Of a stretch of 64,000 nucleotides of DNA, positions 10,681 through 19,979 are shown piece after piece. Numbering within the stretch: the first letter of the stretch is position 1; each line of letters starts with the position of its first letter. The notes under the pieces are model-generated. The model was not told the DNA's origin and did not search any database. It saw only the letters and a list, made by a program, of their open reading frames with translations. Both the position numbers and the translations under genes were made by a program. This stretch comes from Arsenophonus sp052171895 (GTDB taxonomy: Bacteria > Pseudomonadota > Gammaproteobacteria > Enterobacterales > Enterobacteriaceae): the NCBI GenBank assembly GCA_052171895.1, contig JBQMRN010000002.1, forward strand, positions 124,001 to 188,000, written 5' to 3'.

Positions 10681-12104
10681 GAGTTATTAGTAAATCTGGT
10701 GTATATTGATCAGATGGTTACGCTCCGTTCTGACGCTTTATGAATTTGTTTTCCATCCTTAAATTGGATGTTGTTTAAAACATGGTCAGCAGGTAAAAGC
10801 CAATTAAGCCAAGCAAATTCAAGCTTTCTAAGCAGACTGTAGAAGCTTAAATAGTATTGAAAGAATTGTTTTTCTGGAATTACAGTTTTTTTCGCGGCGG
10901 GTGTTTTGTAGCCTTACTGTTGTAAAAACTGATTTAATCAGATTAGTCGTTTTTATTGATGGGAAGAACTAAAATGTCAGCAGTTCTTCTTGATCTTTCT
11001 TCACCTTCTTCATCGCTGCGCTGCAGGATACTTTGCTGAAATTTTGCTAACAAAACATCAAGGGCTTTATTAGGGGCATTACGACTCTCTGTTCTAACCA
11101 GAACTTCCCGCAGAGCTCTTTTAACCTGAACTTTCGGTTACATGTCTTTTTGGGCATGAAGCCATAGCATAGTAGCTGTTTATGTACACAATAGCGTTGG
11201 TTATTCGTGTCAGGGAATATCTTTCCATTGCATTTCAAAAACTAATGGCAACCCCCTAACCATATCTCCAGTAGCAAGCCTGGGATATATGATTAAAGCA
11301 CGTACTTGCAGGCTATTGAGAATTTCTGCCTAGTCAGCTTCTGACTTTCAATAACTATCTTTGACAACAACTACTAGCTCCTTATGCCAATGCTCAATGA
11401 CGCCAATAATGAGCAGCAGGCAAAGGTGATCTTATCTTTCCTTAGCAGAGACTGTTTATGCCATCGGATAAAAAATAAACGTAGCGCGTATTCCTTAAAT
11501 CCCCCAGGCACCGCCTTGTCTGCGATCTTCATGCCATTCCTATTTCAGTCTACTGAAAGGACTTGGCAGAGAGAGCCTATATTTTTACCAAGAATTCCCA
11601 CTAGAACTTCACGAAAATCATCGGGGAAAGATGCCTAGCAGTGTGGTACCCAGCCATGGAGCAACTCTTCGATGTTTTTTGCACACTTTAGATAAGGCGG
11701 TAGCAAAGAGCTGTTGAAGGATATTTCGTTGTTGCTGTGATCTCTGATCTTAGGCACTTTAATCTCAATATCTCCCATACCAGTCTTTATTGTTCGCTTT
11801 GATAAATAACCGTTACGAACTGACGGCATGGCCCTGTGCCATGTCAACAAGGTGGGCGTTCAGCATGTTATCGCAACATGGCTTATAGCTCATCCTCAAC
11901 AGCGGTAGCTATCAGAGCTTCTTGGCACCATTATGGATGCGTTCATACAAAGGATAAAAGGTAATATCTGGTTTCCAAGATACCTGTATGGTAAAGTTTT
12001 TCATGACATATCATCTCTATATTATAAAAATAATTCACGAAATTAATTAGCAGGATACACGCCACTATCTCCGAAATTCTATACACCAAAAATGAGAATA
12101 ACTT
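10681..12104 (-). mobile_element. Dead IS256-family element downstream of mrdB
   Basis: This is a full-length copy of about 1.4 kb with both degenerate ends (GAGTTATTAGTAAATCTGG at 10681; complement of GAGAATAACTT-type at 12104). The minus strand shows VRNGYLSKRTIKTGMGDIE, then SSLLPPYLKCAKNIEELL (11850-11640), and later degraded blocks. It is heavily frameshifted. The flanking 8-mers differ, so this copy may sit at a rearrangement junction. It occupies the place where E. coli has rlpA and dacA. Confidence 0.8.
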
Positions 12105-12212
12105 TCACCGTAGACATATTAGTATTTTTTTTAGTTTAAGAAATACAGCCAGCTAAAATTGGTATTTTAATGGTAAGTATAAGACAATGATAGCCCATTA
12201 CAGACTTCCTAG

Positions 12213-13325
12213 TTATAAACTTTTTGACAGAAATTTTCGATGGGTATGGATTGACATAATAATACCGAATCCAGCCATTAAAACAATTAATGCCGACCCA
12301 CCATAACTAACTAATGGTAAAGGAACACCGACTACTGGTAAGATACCGCTAACCATACCAATATTGACGAATAGGTAGACGAAAAAAATTAACATTAAAC
12401 CACCAACTATAACTCTACCAAAGGTATTTTGTGCATTAGCTGCAATTATTAAGCCACGCATAATTAATAGTAGATATAATATGAGTAAAATAACTACGCC
12501 AATTAATCCAAACTCTTCAGCTAATACGGCAAAAATAAAATCAGTATGGCGTTCCGGTAGGAATTCCAATTGTGATTGCGTGCCATGTAACCAACCTTTG
12601 CCAAATAATCCCCCTGAACCAATAGCAATTTTTGATTGAATAATATGATAACCAGCACCGAGTGGATCCGTTTCTGAATCGAGTAACATCATAACGCGAT
12701 TTCGTTGATAATCATGCATTAGAAAGAACCATAGAATAGGAATAAAAAAAACGATACCTATAGCCGAAATGGCAATTAATTTCCAATTCATACCAACTAA
12801 AAAAAGGATAAATAAACCGGAAGCAGCAACTAAAATAGATGTACCAAGATCAGGTTGAGCGGCAACTAATAGTGTGGGAAGAAATATAAGTATCAATGCC
12901 AGTAGGATATTTTTTAAGGTGGGAGGACAGAGATCGCGATTAACAAAACGTGCAACCATCAATGGAACCGCAATTTTAGCAATTTCAGATGGTTGAAAAC
13001 GAATAAAACCAAGATCTAACCATCGTTGTGCACCTTTACTGATTTGCCCAAATACATCAACAAAAAATAAGAGTATTAGACAAAAGATATATAGGTAAGG
13101 AGCCCAATTTTCATAGATACGCGGTGAAATTTGCGCCATAATAATCATGACAATAAATCCAATCGCAATTTGCATCAACTTTCGCTGCATCATATCAACA
13201 TCTTGCCCACTAGCACTCCACATGATCATAAGACTGTATATTGTTAAGGGAAAAATAATCAGCAAGAGTGGAATATCAATATGTAAATGTCTCAAAATAG
13301 GTAATTTATATAATTTATTGGTCAT
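12213..13325 (-). CDS. mrdB: Peptidoglycan glycosyltransferase RodA
   Basis: This SEDS-family polytopic inner-membrane protein polymerises lipid II into glycan strands for lateral wall growth, paired with the transpeptidase PBP2. It is 370 residues, the same length as E. coli RodA. About ten hydrophobic segments are visible, and the C-terminal part keeps the family signature VVGVPLPLVSYGGSA (about residues 330-345) and the loop FLPERHTDFIFA (about 233-245). It starts 3 bp after the mrdA stop, so the two genes form one transcription unit. It is uninterrupted and typical. Downstream, rlpA and dacA are replaced by a dead IS256. Confidence 0.97.
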   Translation of the reverse strand: MTNKLYKLPILRHLHIDIPLLLIIFPLTIYSLMIMWSASGQDVDMMQRKLMQIAIGFIVMIIMAQISPRIYENWAPYLYIFCLILLFFVDVFGQISKGAQRWLDLGFIRFQPSEIAKIAVPLMVARFVNRDLCPPTLKNILLALILIFLPTLLVAAQPDLGTSILVAASGLFILFLVGMNWKLIAISAIGIVFFIPILWFFLMHDYQRNRVMMLLDSETDPLGAGYHIIQSKIAIGSGGLFGKGWLHGTQSQLEFLPERHTDFIFAVLAEEFGLIGVVILLILYLLLIMRGLIIAANAQNTFGRVIVGGLMLIFFVYLFVNIGMVSGILPVVGVPLPLVSYGGSALIVLMAGFGIIMSIHTHRKFLSKSL

Positions 13326-13328
13326 AGA

Positions 13329-15242
13329 TTACTGATCTTCTTCTGGATATACATTGATATCTAGTGTTTGTGATATCCTTTTTTTACCAAGCAATACATA
13401 ATCAAAAATATTGCGGACAAGATCACCAATCGCCGGCCCAGTACCAGCATTTTCAAGAATAATAGCTACGGAAACGGTCGGATTTTGATAAGGCGCAAAT
13501 CCGATCATTAATTTATGATCACGTAAGTGCTCAGCCAATTTATTGGCATTGTAGGTTTCATAGCTGAATACTTGTGCCGTACCTGATTTAACCGCAGCTT
13601 TATAATGCGTGTTGGTAAAACTTTTACGTGCTGTACCGTTTGGTGCATTAGCGACACCATACATACCATCTTTAGCTAATTTCCAAAAGCTTGAATGAAT
13701 ATCGCCGATTTGGATATAATCTTTCTGTTCATATGGTAGCATAGCATTACCTAATTTAGTTCCATAAAGCAGATGGGGAATTTTGACTGTTCCGTCATTA
13801 ATTAAGGTCACTAATGCTTTTGCCATTTGAATCGGCGTTGTGGTCCAATAACCTTGGCCAATACCTACTGGGATAGTGTCTCCTTGATACCAAGGTTTTT
13901 TGTAGCGTTTTTCTTTCCATTCACGTGTTGGCATAAGACCTGAACGTTCTTCAGCAAGATCAATGCCAGTATACTGGCCATAGCCAAATTTCTGCATCCA
14001 ATCAGAGATGCGATCGATACCCATATCATAAGCAATCTGGTAAAAAAAAGTGTCGGCTGATTCGATAATGGCTCTAAGGATATTTAATCTACCGTGCCCC
14101 CATTTTTTCCAATCTCTGTAACGTTTTTCTGAGTTTGGTAATTGCCACCAGCCTGGATCAAAAATGGTGGAATTGGCGGTGACAATATTTTCACTTAACG
14201 CTGCAACCGCCATAAATGGTTTAACGGTTGAAGCTGGCGGATATAATCCCTGTGTAGTTCTATTAATTAGCGGACGATTAGGATTATCTAATAAAGCTTG
14301 GTAATCTTTATTAGAAATTCCATTAACAAAAAGATTAGGATCATAGCTTGGGGTAGATACCAACGCTAGTACTTCTCCGTTACGGGGATCGGTTACAACC
14401 ACGGCAGATCGGCTGTTGGTTAGCAACTTTTCAATCTCAATTTGTAAATTAAGATCAATAGTGAGGTAAATATCTTTACCTGCCTGTAGTGGTTGTTCAT
14501 AAAGATGACGTATAACTTTTCCACGACTATTAACTTCAATCTCTTCATAGCCTGTTTTCCCATGTAAAATATTTTCGTAATACCGTTCTATACCTAATTT
14601 ACCGATATCATGGGTGGCAGTGTAATTTTTTAGTAAATCATCATTTTCTAGACGTTCTATATCTTTATCATTAATTTTAGCTACATAACCGATAACATGC
14701 GTTAGCACTGAACCATACGGATAATAGCGGCGTTGGTAACCTTTGACTTCAATTCCTGGAAACCGATATTGATTAACTGCAAAACGTGCAACTTGTACTT
14801 CATCGAGAGAGGTTTTTAATGGTATAAAGGTAAAGCGGCGTGAACGTTTACGCTCTTTTTTAAAGTTTGCAATGTCCTCGTCAGTAAGATCAACCACATC
14901 ACGCAATTTTGTCAATAGTTCTGTTAAATTAGCTACTTTTTCAGGAATAACTTCTAATTGATAAAATGCTCGATTTAACGCGAGAGGAATACCATTTCTG
15001 TCATAAATAATACCTCTACTTGGTGGAACAGGAACTAATTTTATCCGATTATCATTGGAGCGAGTTTGGTAGTCTTCATGGCGAACTACTTGTAGATGAT
15101 AGAGATTAGCAATTAAGATACTTACTAATATCACAATGATAATGAAAGCTATCAACGCACGACGAATGAATAGAGTAGATTCTGCGGTGTAATCTCGAAA
15201 ATGGGTGGTTTTCTTTTTTTTTATTTCTTTCTTTAGATTCAC
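13329..15242 (-). CDS. mrdA: Penicillin-binding protein 2 (elongasome transpeptidase)
   Basis: This class B PBP cross-links peptidoglycan during rod elongation in complex with RodA. It is 637 residues against 633 in E. coli. It has one N-terminal membrane anchor (residues about 28-50), a pedestal domain with RGIIYDRNG (about 76-83), and a C-terminal transpeptidase. All three active-site motifs are present: S338-T-V-K341, S395-A-D397 and K552-S-G-T555. It starts at 15242, about 20 bp after the rlmH relic ends, as in the E. coli rlmH-mrdA order. Retention with mrdB suggests rod shape or at least lateral wall synthesis is kept. Confidence 0.97.
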   Translation of the reverse strand: MNLKKEIKKKKTTHFRDYTAESTLFIRRALIAFIIIVILVSILIANLYHLQVVRHEDYQTRSNDNRIKLVPVPPSRGIIYDRNGIPLALNRAFYQLEVIPEKVANLTELLTKLRDVVDLTDEDIANFKKERKRSRRFTFIPLKTSLDEVQVARFAVNQYRFPGIEVKGYQRRYYPYGSVLTHVIGYVAKINDKDIERLENDDLLKNYTATHDIGKLGIERYYENILHGKTGYEEIEVNSRGKVIRHLYEQPLQAGKDIYLTIDLNLQIEIEKLLTNSRSAVVVTDPRNGEVLALVSTPSYDPNLFVNGISNKDYQALLDNPNRPLINRTTQGLYPPASTVKPFMAVAALSENIVTANSTIFDPGWWQLPNSEKRYRDWKKWGHGRLNILRAIIESADTFFYQIAYDMGIDRISDWMQKFGYGQYTGIDLAEERSGLMPTREWKEKRYKKPWYQGDTIPVGIGQGYWTTTPIQMAKALVTLINDGTVKIPHLLYGTKLGNAMLPYEQKDYIQIGDIHSSFWKLAKDGMYGVANAPNGTARKSFTNTHYKAAVKSGTAQVFSYETYNANKLAEHLRDHKLMIGFAPYQNPTVSVAIILENAGTGPAIGDLVRNIFDYVLLGKKRISQTLDINVYPEEDQ

Positions 15243-15265
15243 ATTAATAACCTATATAAAATATG

Positions 15266-15751
15266 TTATTCCTGATGGTAAGGATGATTTGTTGTAATGC
15301 TTCATGCCAGATCAGTAAAAGTTTTATACAACAAATATTCAAACTAGAGGATGAGGTATTGTTAAGGATGACAGTGATCAACTTTATTCTGGTACTACTT
15401 TAGAGGCAGGGGGGAGAGCTAGACACCTTCTTGCCACACCAATTAGAAAGCTAATATTACGTCCATTTTTGTTTCTATTGATTTAATTGTTCAGGAAGTT
15501 ATTGAACTGTCCAGTTTGTGCCAGATATAATCCAGGGTAATTATACGGTTATTTTTACAAACTGCAGCCAGCATATGTTCTCCTTCTTTCTGGATGATAT
15601 GCTTTAGATCAGCATTTTCTCGCTTTTCCACACCCTGGATCTTAATGAGATCAAAAGCAACATCTTTTTGAAAACAATGGAGATAATCTTGAAAACCAGT
15701 TTGAATCCAATCAACCATTTTACTAGCAACGGCAATCAGTTGTAATTTCAA
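15266..15751 (-). pseudogene. rlmH: 23S rRNA pseudouridine-1915 N3-methyltransferase RlmH, pseudogene
   Basis: RlmH is a SPOUT methyltransferase acting on helix 69 of the large subunit. The N-terminal half reads LKLQLIAVASKMVDWIQTG from a probable TTG start at 15751, overlapping the rsfS end. An open frame stops after DSSITS at 15491. The C-terminal half continues in other frames: FLIGV, PHPLVRI, then SITTNHPYHQE with a stop at 15266, just before mrdA. So the whole gene is present but at least three frameshifts separate its blocks. The SAM-binding C-terminal knot cannot be made as one chain. Confidence 0.85.
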
Positions 15752-16070
15752 CTTCAACCCAGAGTTTTTCAATTTCATACATCTGCCGACTATTTTCTTG
15801 CATGATATGAACAATCGCATCGCATAAATTGATAATGATCCAATCAGAAATACCTTGTCCTTCAACATCAAGAGGAATTATTCCTGTCTTACGACATTCT
15901 TCAATTAATTTCTCAGAAACTTCTGTCAGATAGTGATTAGAGGTTCCAGTACAGATTATCATGCAATCAGTAATCCTAGATTTTCTATGTATATCAATAC
16001 TGACAATATCTTTCGCTTTATTATCGACAAGTTTCTCAATAATAAATTGTTGGAGTTCAGTTCCTAGCAA
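15723..16070 (-). CDS. rsfS: Ribosomal silencing factor RsfS
   Basis: RsfS binds uL14 on the 50S subunit and blocks subunit joining under starvation; it also accompanies 50S assembly. The family core is intact: SRITDCMIICTGTS (about residues 28-42), DWIIINLCDAIVHIMQENSRQMYEIEKLW (75-104). It is 115 residues against 105 in E. coli. The extra tail VEVEITTDCRC is encoded by rlmH codons read in another frame, so a small indel has probably removed the native stop. The start is a TTG with poor ribosome-binding sequence, chosen by homology of LGTELQQFII. A dead IS256 lies 33 bp upstream and separates it from nadD. Confidence 0.9.
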   Translation of the reverse strand: MLGTELQQFIIEKLVDNKAKDIVSIDIHRKSRITDCMIICTGTSNHYLTEVSEKLIEECRKTGIIPLDVEGQGISDWIIINLCDAIVHIMQENSRQMYEIEKLWVEVEITTDCRC

Positions 16071-16103
16071 AGGTTAATCTTTAATTTCAAGTTAAATAAA
16101 AAA

Positions 16104-17446
16104 GAGTTATTAGCAAATCTGCTGTATGACAACAGGTCAAGCTACCACTCCGCTCTGATGCTTTGTAAATCTATTCTCAATCCTTAAATTGGACGTTATT
16201 TACCACAAGGAGTTCAGCAGATTAAATCTCATTAGACGCCTCCAGCTTTTCTGAGCAAACGGAAGCACTTTAAATACCATTGAAAGGATTATTTTTCTCA
16301 AACCACACTTCTTCGTACCTCAGCTTCGTAGCTTCAGTGTCGCAAAAGCCAATTCAATCGGCTACGTCGCTAACAAAACATCAAGGGCTTTATTAGCGGC
16401 ATCCCGCCTCTCTCTCTGCTAGCCAAGACTCTCCCGCAGCTCAGCCTTAACTTTCGGTTCCATACATTTTAGGAGTGTGAAGAGGTAGCCACATTAACTA
16501 TTTTGTCTACCCAACAGCATTCTGCTGTGTGTCCTGGAATATCTTTGTCTTTGCATTATAAAAACCAAGGATAGCATCTAACCCGTCTACAGTAGCAAGG
16601 CTGTAATAGACGATTAAGTCACGCGCTTGCAAGTCATTGAGAGAAGTTTAGTCCAGTTCGCTTTTGACTCTTGATAAGCATCTTCGAGCGCAATTAGCTC
16701 CTTACGTCCATGCTTAGTAACGCTGATAATGATAGTAGCAGATAAAGGCGATCAGTTTACCTGATAGAAGTGTATATCCTATCGGCTAAGAAATAAACGT
16801 ATCATGTATCGCTTAAATCACACAGGCACCATTGCCTGTGTGATTTAAGCGATTGCTGTTTTAGTCTCCTAATGATACTTGCAGAGAAAGCATCTGCTTT
16901 TCATCGAAAACTATCCATCCCCAGAGCTTCATGAAAATCACCGGCTGAAATGTCTCTCCTAGATACACAAGCCATTGGGGTAACTCTTCAACGATTTTTG
17001 CACGCTTTAGATAAGGTGGTAGTAGCAACTAGCTATTGAAACATATTCGGTTGCCGCTGTGATCCCTGACCTTAAAGGAATTTAATCTCAAGATCATCAA
17101 TACCAGTCCATATAGTTCGCTATGGTAAATAATCGTTACGGACGACGGTGCATGGTGATTGATGCCCGTCAACAAGGCGGCATTTTCAGCATGATGTCGC
17201 AGCATGGCTTCGAGCTCAGCCTCAATGGCCGGTGTGGAGTTGCTGGCTATCAGCTGCCTAGCACTATTACGGATGAGTTCATGAAAGGGATTACAAGTAA
17301 TATCTGGTTTCTCGAATACCTGTAGAGTAGACTTTTCATGAGATATCATCTCTCTGTTCTTGAAATCATTTACGAAATCAATTAGCAAGATAGGAAATAT
17401 GCCACCATCTCTCCGAAACCCCATATAGTAAAAATAAGCATAATTC
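16104..17446 (-). mobile_element. Dead IS256-family element with perfect target duplication
   Basis: This copy has both ends and an exact 8-bp flanking duplication, ATAAAAAA, at 16096-16103 and 17447-17454. IS256-family elements make 8-9 bp duplications, so this confirms the element limits. The minus-strand transposase is broken by many stops. It sits between nadD and rsfS, where E. coli has cobC, and parts the nadD and rsfS halves of the old operon. Confidence 0.88.
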
Positions 17447-17703
17447 ATAAAAAATATTAATGTTATATTTTATTCAGTTATAAATTTCTGTTGTAAAAAA
17501 TAAGCATAAGATAATCTATATTTAGATCTAATTTTTAGTAAAATTAGTTGAATATTTATAATTGGTTTTAGGATAAATTATCGAAAATTATGCTTTATTT
17601 TCATTAGTAATATAAAAAAAGCGCCCCAAGATACTACCAATCACCTTATATACTCATAATAGTTTAAGGGTATTTTTATTAATTTTTCATATTTATTAAT
17701 TAA
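17447..17703. other. AT-rich spacer downstream of nadD
   Basis: No gene or clear terminator was seen in about 250 bp. A cobC relic, expected here by synteny, is not recognisable. Confidence 0.4.
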
Positions 17704-18384
17704 TTATGAGCAATTTTGATAAAGATGATGTTTATCAATATAGTGCAAAACTGCATGTGGCAATATATCTTTGCAACTTTTTTTGTTATGTTTTCGTTTA
17801 CGAATTTCAGTTGCGGAAATATTTAATAAGGGAGTATTAGCTAAATATATAGCACCACTGGGTTTATAGCTGAGTATTTCCGGCTTGTGCACTTGATAAT
17901 GTTTTAGCCATTGTCGCATTGAAGAAGTTAGAAAATAGGTGCTATAACCTGGGCGGGCGCAAACTAATAAATGACAAAGATCTAAAATTTTCTGCCAATC
18001 AAACCAAGTATCGATCGATAGTAGTGAATCTTGTCCGATAATAAAGGCTAATGGCTTTTGCCAACTGATTTGTTGCCGAAAAGAGAGTAGTGTTTCAACG
18101 GTATAGGATGGAGTTATACGTTTGAGTTCACGTGTATCAATACTAAATAGCGGATTATTTTTGATAGCTAATTTTATCATTGCCAATCTTTGTTGAACGG
18201 TTGCTTCAGGTTGTTTGCGGTGGGGGGCCACATGATTGGGAAGTAAAATAACCTGTTGTAAATCAAGTAGCTTAGCTAGCGCTTCAACAGGAAGTAAGTG
18301 ACCATAGTGAATAGGATCAAAGGTACCACCAAATAGTGCTTGAATAGATGGAAAATTAGCTGTTTGCTTAGTTTTTTGAGTCAT
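17704..18384 (-). CDS. nadD: Nicotinate-mononucleotide adenylyltransferase
   Basis: NadD transfers AMP from ATP to nicotinate mononucleotide, giving deamido-NAD, an essential NAD step in the cytosol. It is 226 residues (E. coli 213). The nucleotidyltransferase signature GGTFDPIHYGH is at about 19-29, and the second ATP motif ISATEIRKR is near the C-terminus. IIGQDSLLSIDTW in the middle is also typical. The first 16 bases overlap the holA 3' end, so translation is probably coupled. An N-terminal extension of about 12 residues (MTQKTKQTANFP) suggests that an internal start is possible, but no better start codon is evident. Confidence 0.96.
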   Translation of the reverse strand: MTQKTKQTANFPSIQALFGGTFDPIHYGHLLPVEALAKLLDLQQVILLPNHVAPHRKQPEATVQQRLAMIKLAIKNNPLFSIDTRELKRITPSYTVETLLSFRQQISWQKPLAFIIGQDSLLSIDTWFDWQKILDLCHLLVCARPGYSTYFLTSSMRQWLKHYQVHKPEILSYKPSGAIYLANTPLLNISATEIRKRKHNKKSCKDILPHAVLHYIDKHHLYQNCS

Positions 18385-19408
18385 TAATAAAAATCTTTGG
18401 GACTGATTTACCGCACAATAGCATAGATAAAATTTCTAATTTTGGCCAAATTGAGTGGCCATAATCTTGTTTTAAATGTAATTCGGCATGGGTAATTAAC
18501 TGTATTGCCAGCTGTAATTCTCTCAATGATATCCGTTGTAACGCAGCGCTAATGAGAGGGCGGCGTGCTTGCCAAATTTTATACTGATCAAATAATTTTT
18601 TTAAATCTTTATTGCTATTTTTTTGTGCTAATATCAAAAGAAATATGAGTTCACGTTGAATTATACGTAATAGAATCACTGCTTCATAATTTTCGCGTTG
18701 TAATTGTTGTAGGGTATGCCAGGCGCGTTTAATTTTACCTGTAAGTAGCGCATCAACCCAATGATAAGGTGTAAAATTAAAGGCATTATTTATTGCCTCT
18801 TTGACACAAGCTAATGTAAGATTAGCGTCAGGATATAATAGTGATAAACGTTCAAGAGCTTGGTTAAGAGCTAATAAATTGCCTTCATAGCAGTAACAAA
18901 GAAGCTGATTAGCTTGTTTATCTAAGGTAATAGACATCGTTTTTGCTCGTTGGGTTACCCATTGAGGTAGTTTAGACTGTTCAGGTGTCAGACAATTTAT
19001 ATAGACTCCATCTTGGCCTATTTTTTTACACCAGGCACTATTCTCTTGTGCTTTAGTTAATTTGCCACCGCATAATATGAGTAATAAATTAGGATGTAAT
19101 AATTCAGGCAACTTAAGTAGCTTTTCTGCTATGAGGGTTGTTGGGCCATTTTTAGGTAAAATTAAGATAAGAATTTGTCGGCTAGCAAATAAGCTAAATG
19201 ATTGAGTAAGATGATAAATAGTGTCCCAGTCGAAGCTTGTATCTAGTGAATAAATATAACGTTCAGAAAAACCTTGCTGTTGTGCAATTTGACAAATTTT
19301 ATCCATGCTTTCTTGTAATAAAAGGGGATCATTGCCAAAAATCAGGTAACAGGTTTGCAGCTTATCAGCAAGCTGTGAAATTAGCTGCTCTGGGTAAATA
19401 CGGATCAT
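18368..19408 (-). CDS. holA: DNA polymerase III delta subunit
   Basis: HolA is the wrench of the clamp loader: it binds the beta clamp and opens it so it can be placed on primed DNA. It is 346 residues (E. coli 343). Recognisable features include the N-terminal RIYPEQLISQL, YLIFGNDPLLLQESMDKI (about 21-38), and the C-terminal collar region with KLEILSMLLCG. It follows lptE by 11 bp and overlaps nadD, matching the E. coli leuS-lptE-holA-nadD cluster. The sequence is moderately diverged but open over its full length. Confidence 0.95.
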   Translation of the reverse strand: MIRIYPEQLISQLADKLQTCYLIFGNDPLLLQESMDKICQIAQQQGFSERYIYSLDTSFDWDTIYHLTQSFSLFASRQILILILPKNGPTTLIAEKLLKLPELLHPNLLLILCGGKLTKAQENSAWCKKIGQDGVYINCLTPEQSKLPQWVTQRAKTMSITLDKQANQLLCYCYEGNLLALNQALERLSLLYPDANLTLACVKEAINNAFNFTPYHWVDALLTGKIKRAWHTLQQLQRENYEAVILLRIIQRELIFLLILAQKNSNKDLKKLFDQYKIWQARRPLISAALQRISLRELQLAIQLITHAELHLKQDYGHSIWPKLEILSMLLCGKSVPKIFINDSKN

Positions 19409-19419
19409 TCTAAGTCTAC

Positions 19420-19962
19420 CTAAAGCGCTTTCTCGGCAATCACTGATCCTTCAGGCTCATTCTGAATAGTGATATGCATATGCACAATTAGTAATTTTCG
19501 AATCAATTGACGAGCCGCTTGTTCACGCATTTCTTGTTTAATAAGTTCGTTTTCAGTGTCTTTAGCTAGTATATCTAACGGATTATCAAAGAAAGAGCGT
19601 TCGACACATGTTTTGATAGGATAAACTGTGCCGTTAGGGAGGATAATTTGCGCGCTGATCCAGAAATTTAATTGTTTTTCTACACTTTTACCATCTTGAT
19701 AGATGGAAACGGTTTTTGTGTTTTCAGATGAACTTCCTATTTTTAGGATTGTCACATTCTGAAGATTCTCATCGATTAAGTTGACATTATTTAGGCGTAA
19801 TTGCTTTCTAATTGCACGTGCAAGCGGGCCGTATGGATCACCACTGCTTAATTTTAATCTTTTTAGTTCTTCAGGTATCTTCGGCGTACCTTGTAAGCGA
19901 AATCCGCAGCTAGCCGTGATTAACACGGCTAAGCATATAAATAAGATAATTAAATAACGCAC
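19420..19962 (-). CDS. lptE: LPS-assembly lipoprotein LptE
   Basis: LptE plugs the LptD barrel in the outer membrane and helps deliver lipopolysaccharide to the cell surface. It is 180 residues (E. coli 193). It has a lipoprotein signal: a hydrophobic core of about 15 residues, then LITASCGFRLQG, with Cys at about residue 19 as the lipidation site. The mature start CGFRLQGT is the family hallmark. It lies 17 bp after leuS. Its retention, with lnt for lipoprotein acylation, implies that the symbiont still builds an LPS-bearing outer membrane. Confidence 0.94.
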   Translation of the reverse strand: MRYLIILFICLAVLITASCGFRLQGTPKIPEELKRLKLSSGDPYGPLARAIRKQLRLNNVNLIDENLQNVTILKIGSSSENTKTVSIYQDGKSVEKQLNFWISAQIILPNGTVYPIKTCVERSFFDNPLDILAKDTENELIKQEMREQAARQLIRKLLIVHMHITIQNEPEGSVIAEKAL

Positions 19963-19979
19963 ATCGTCTCCTTATTAAA

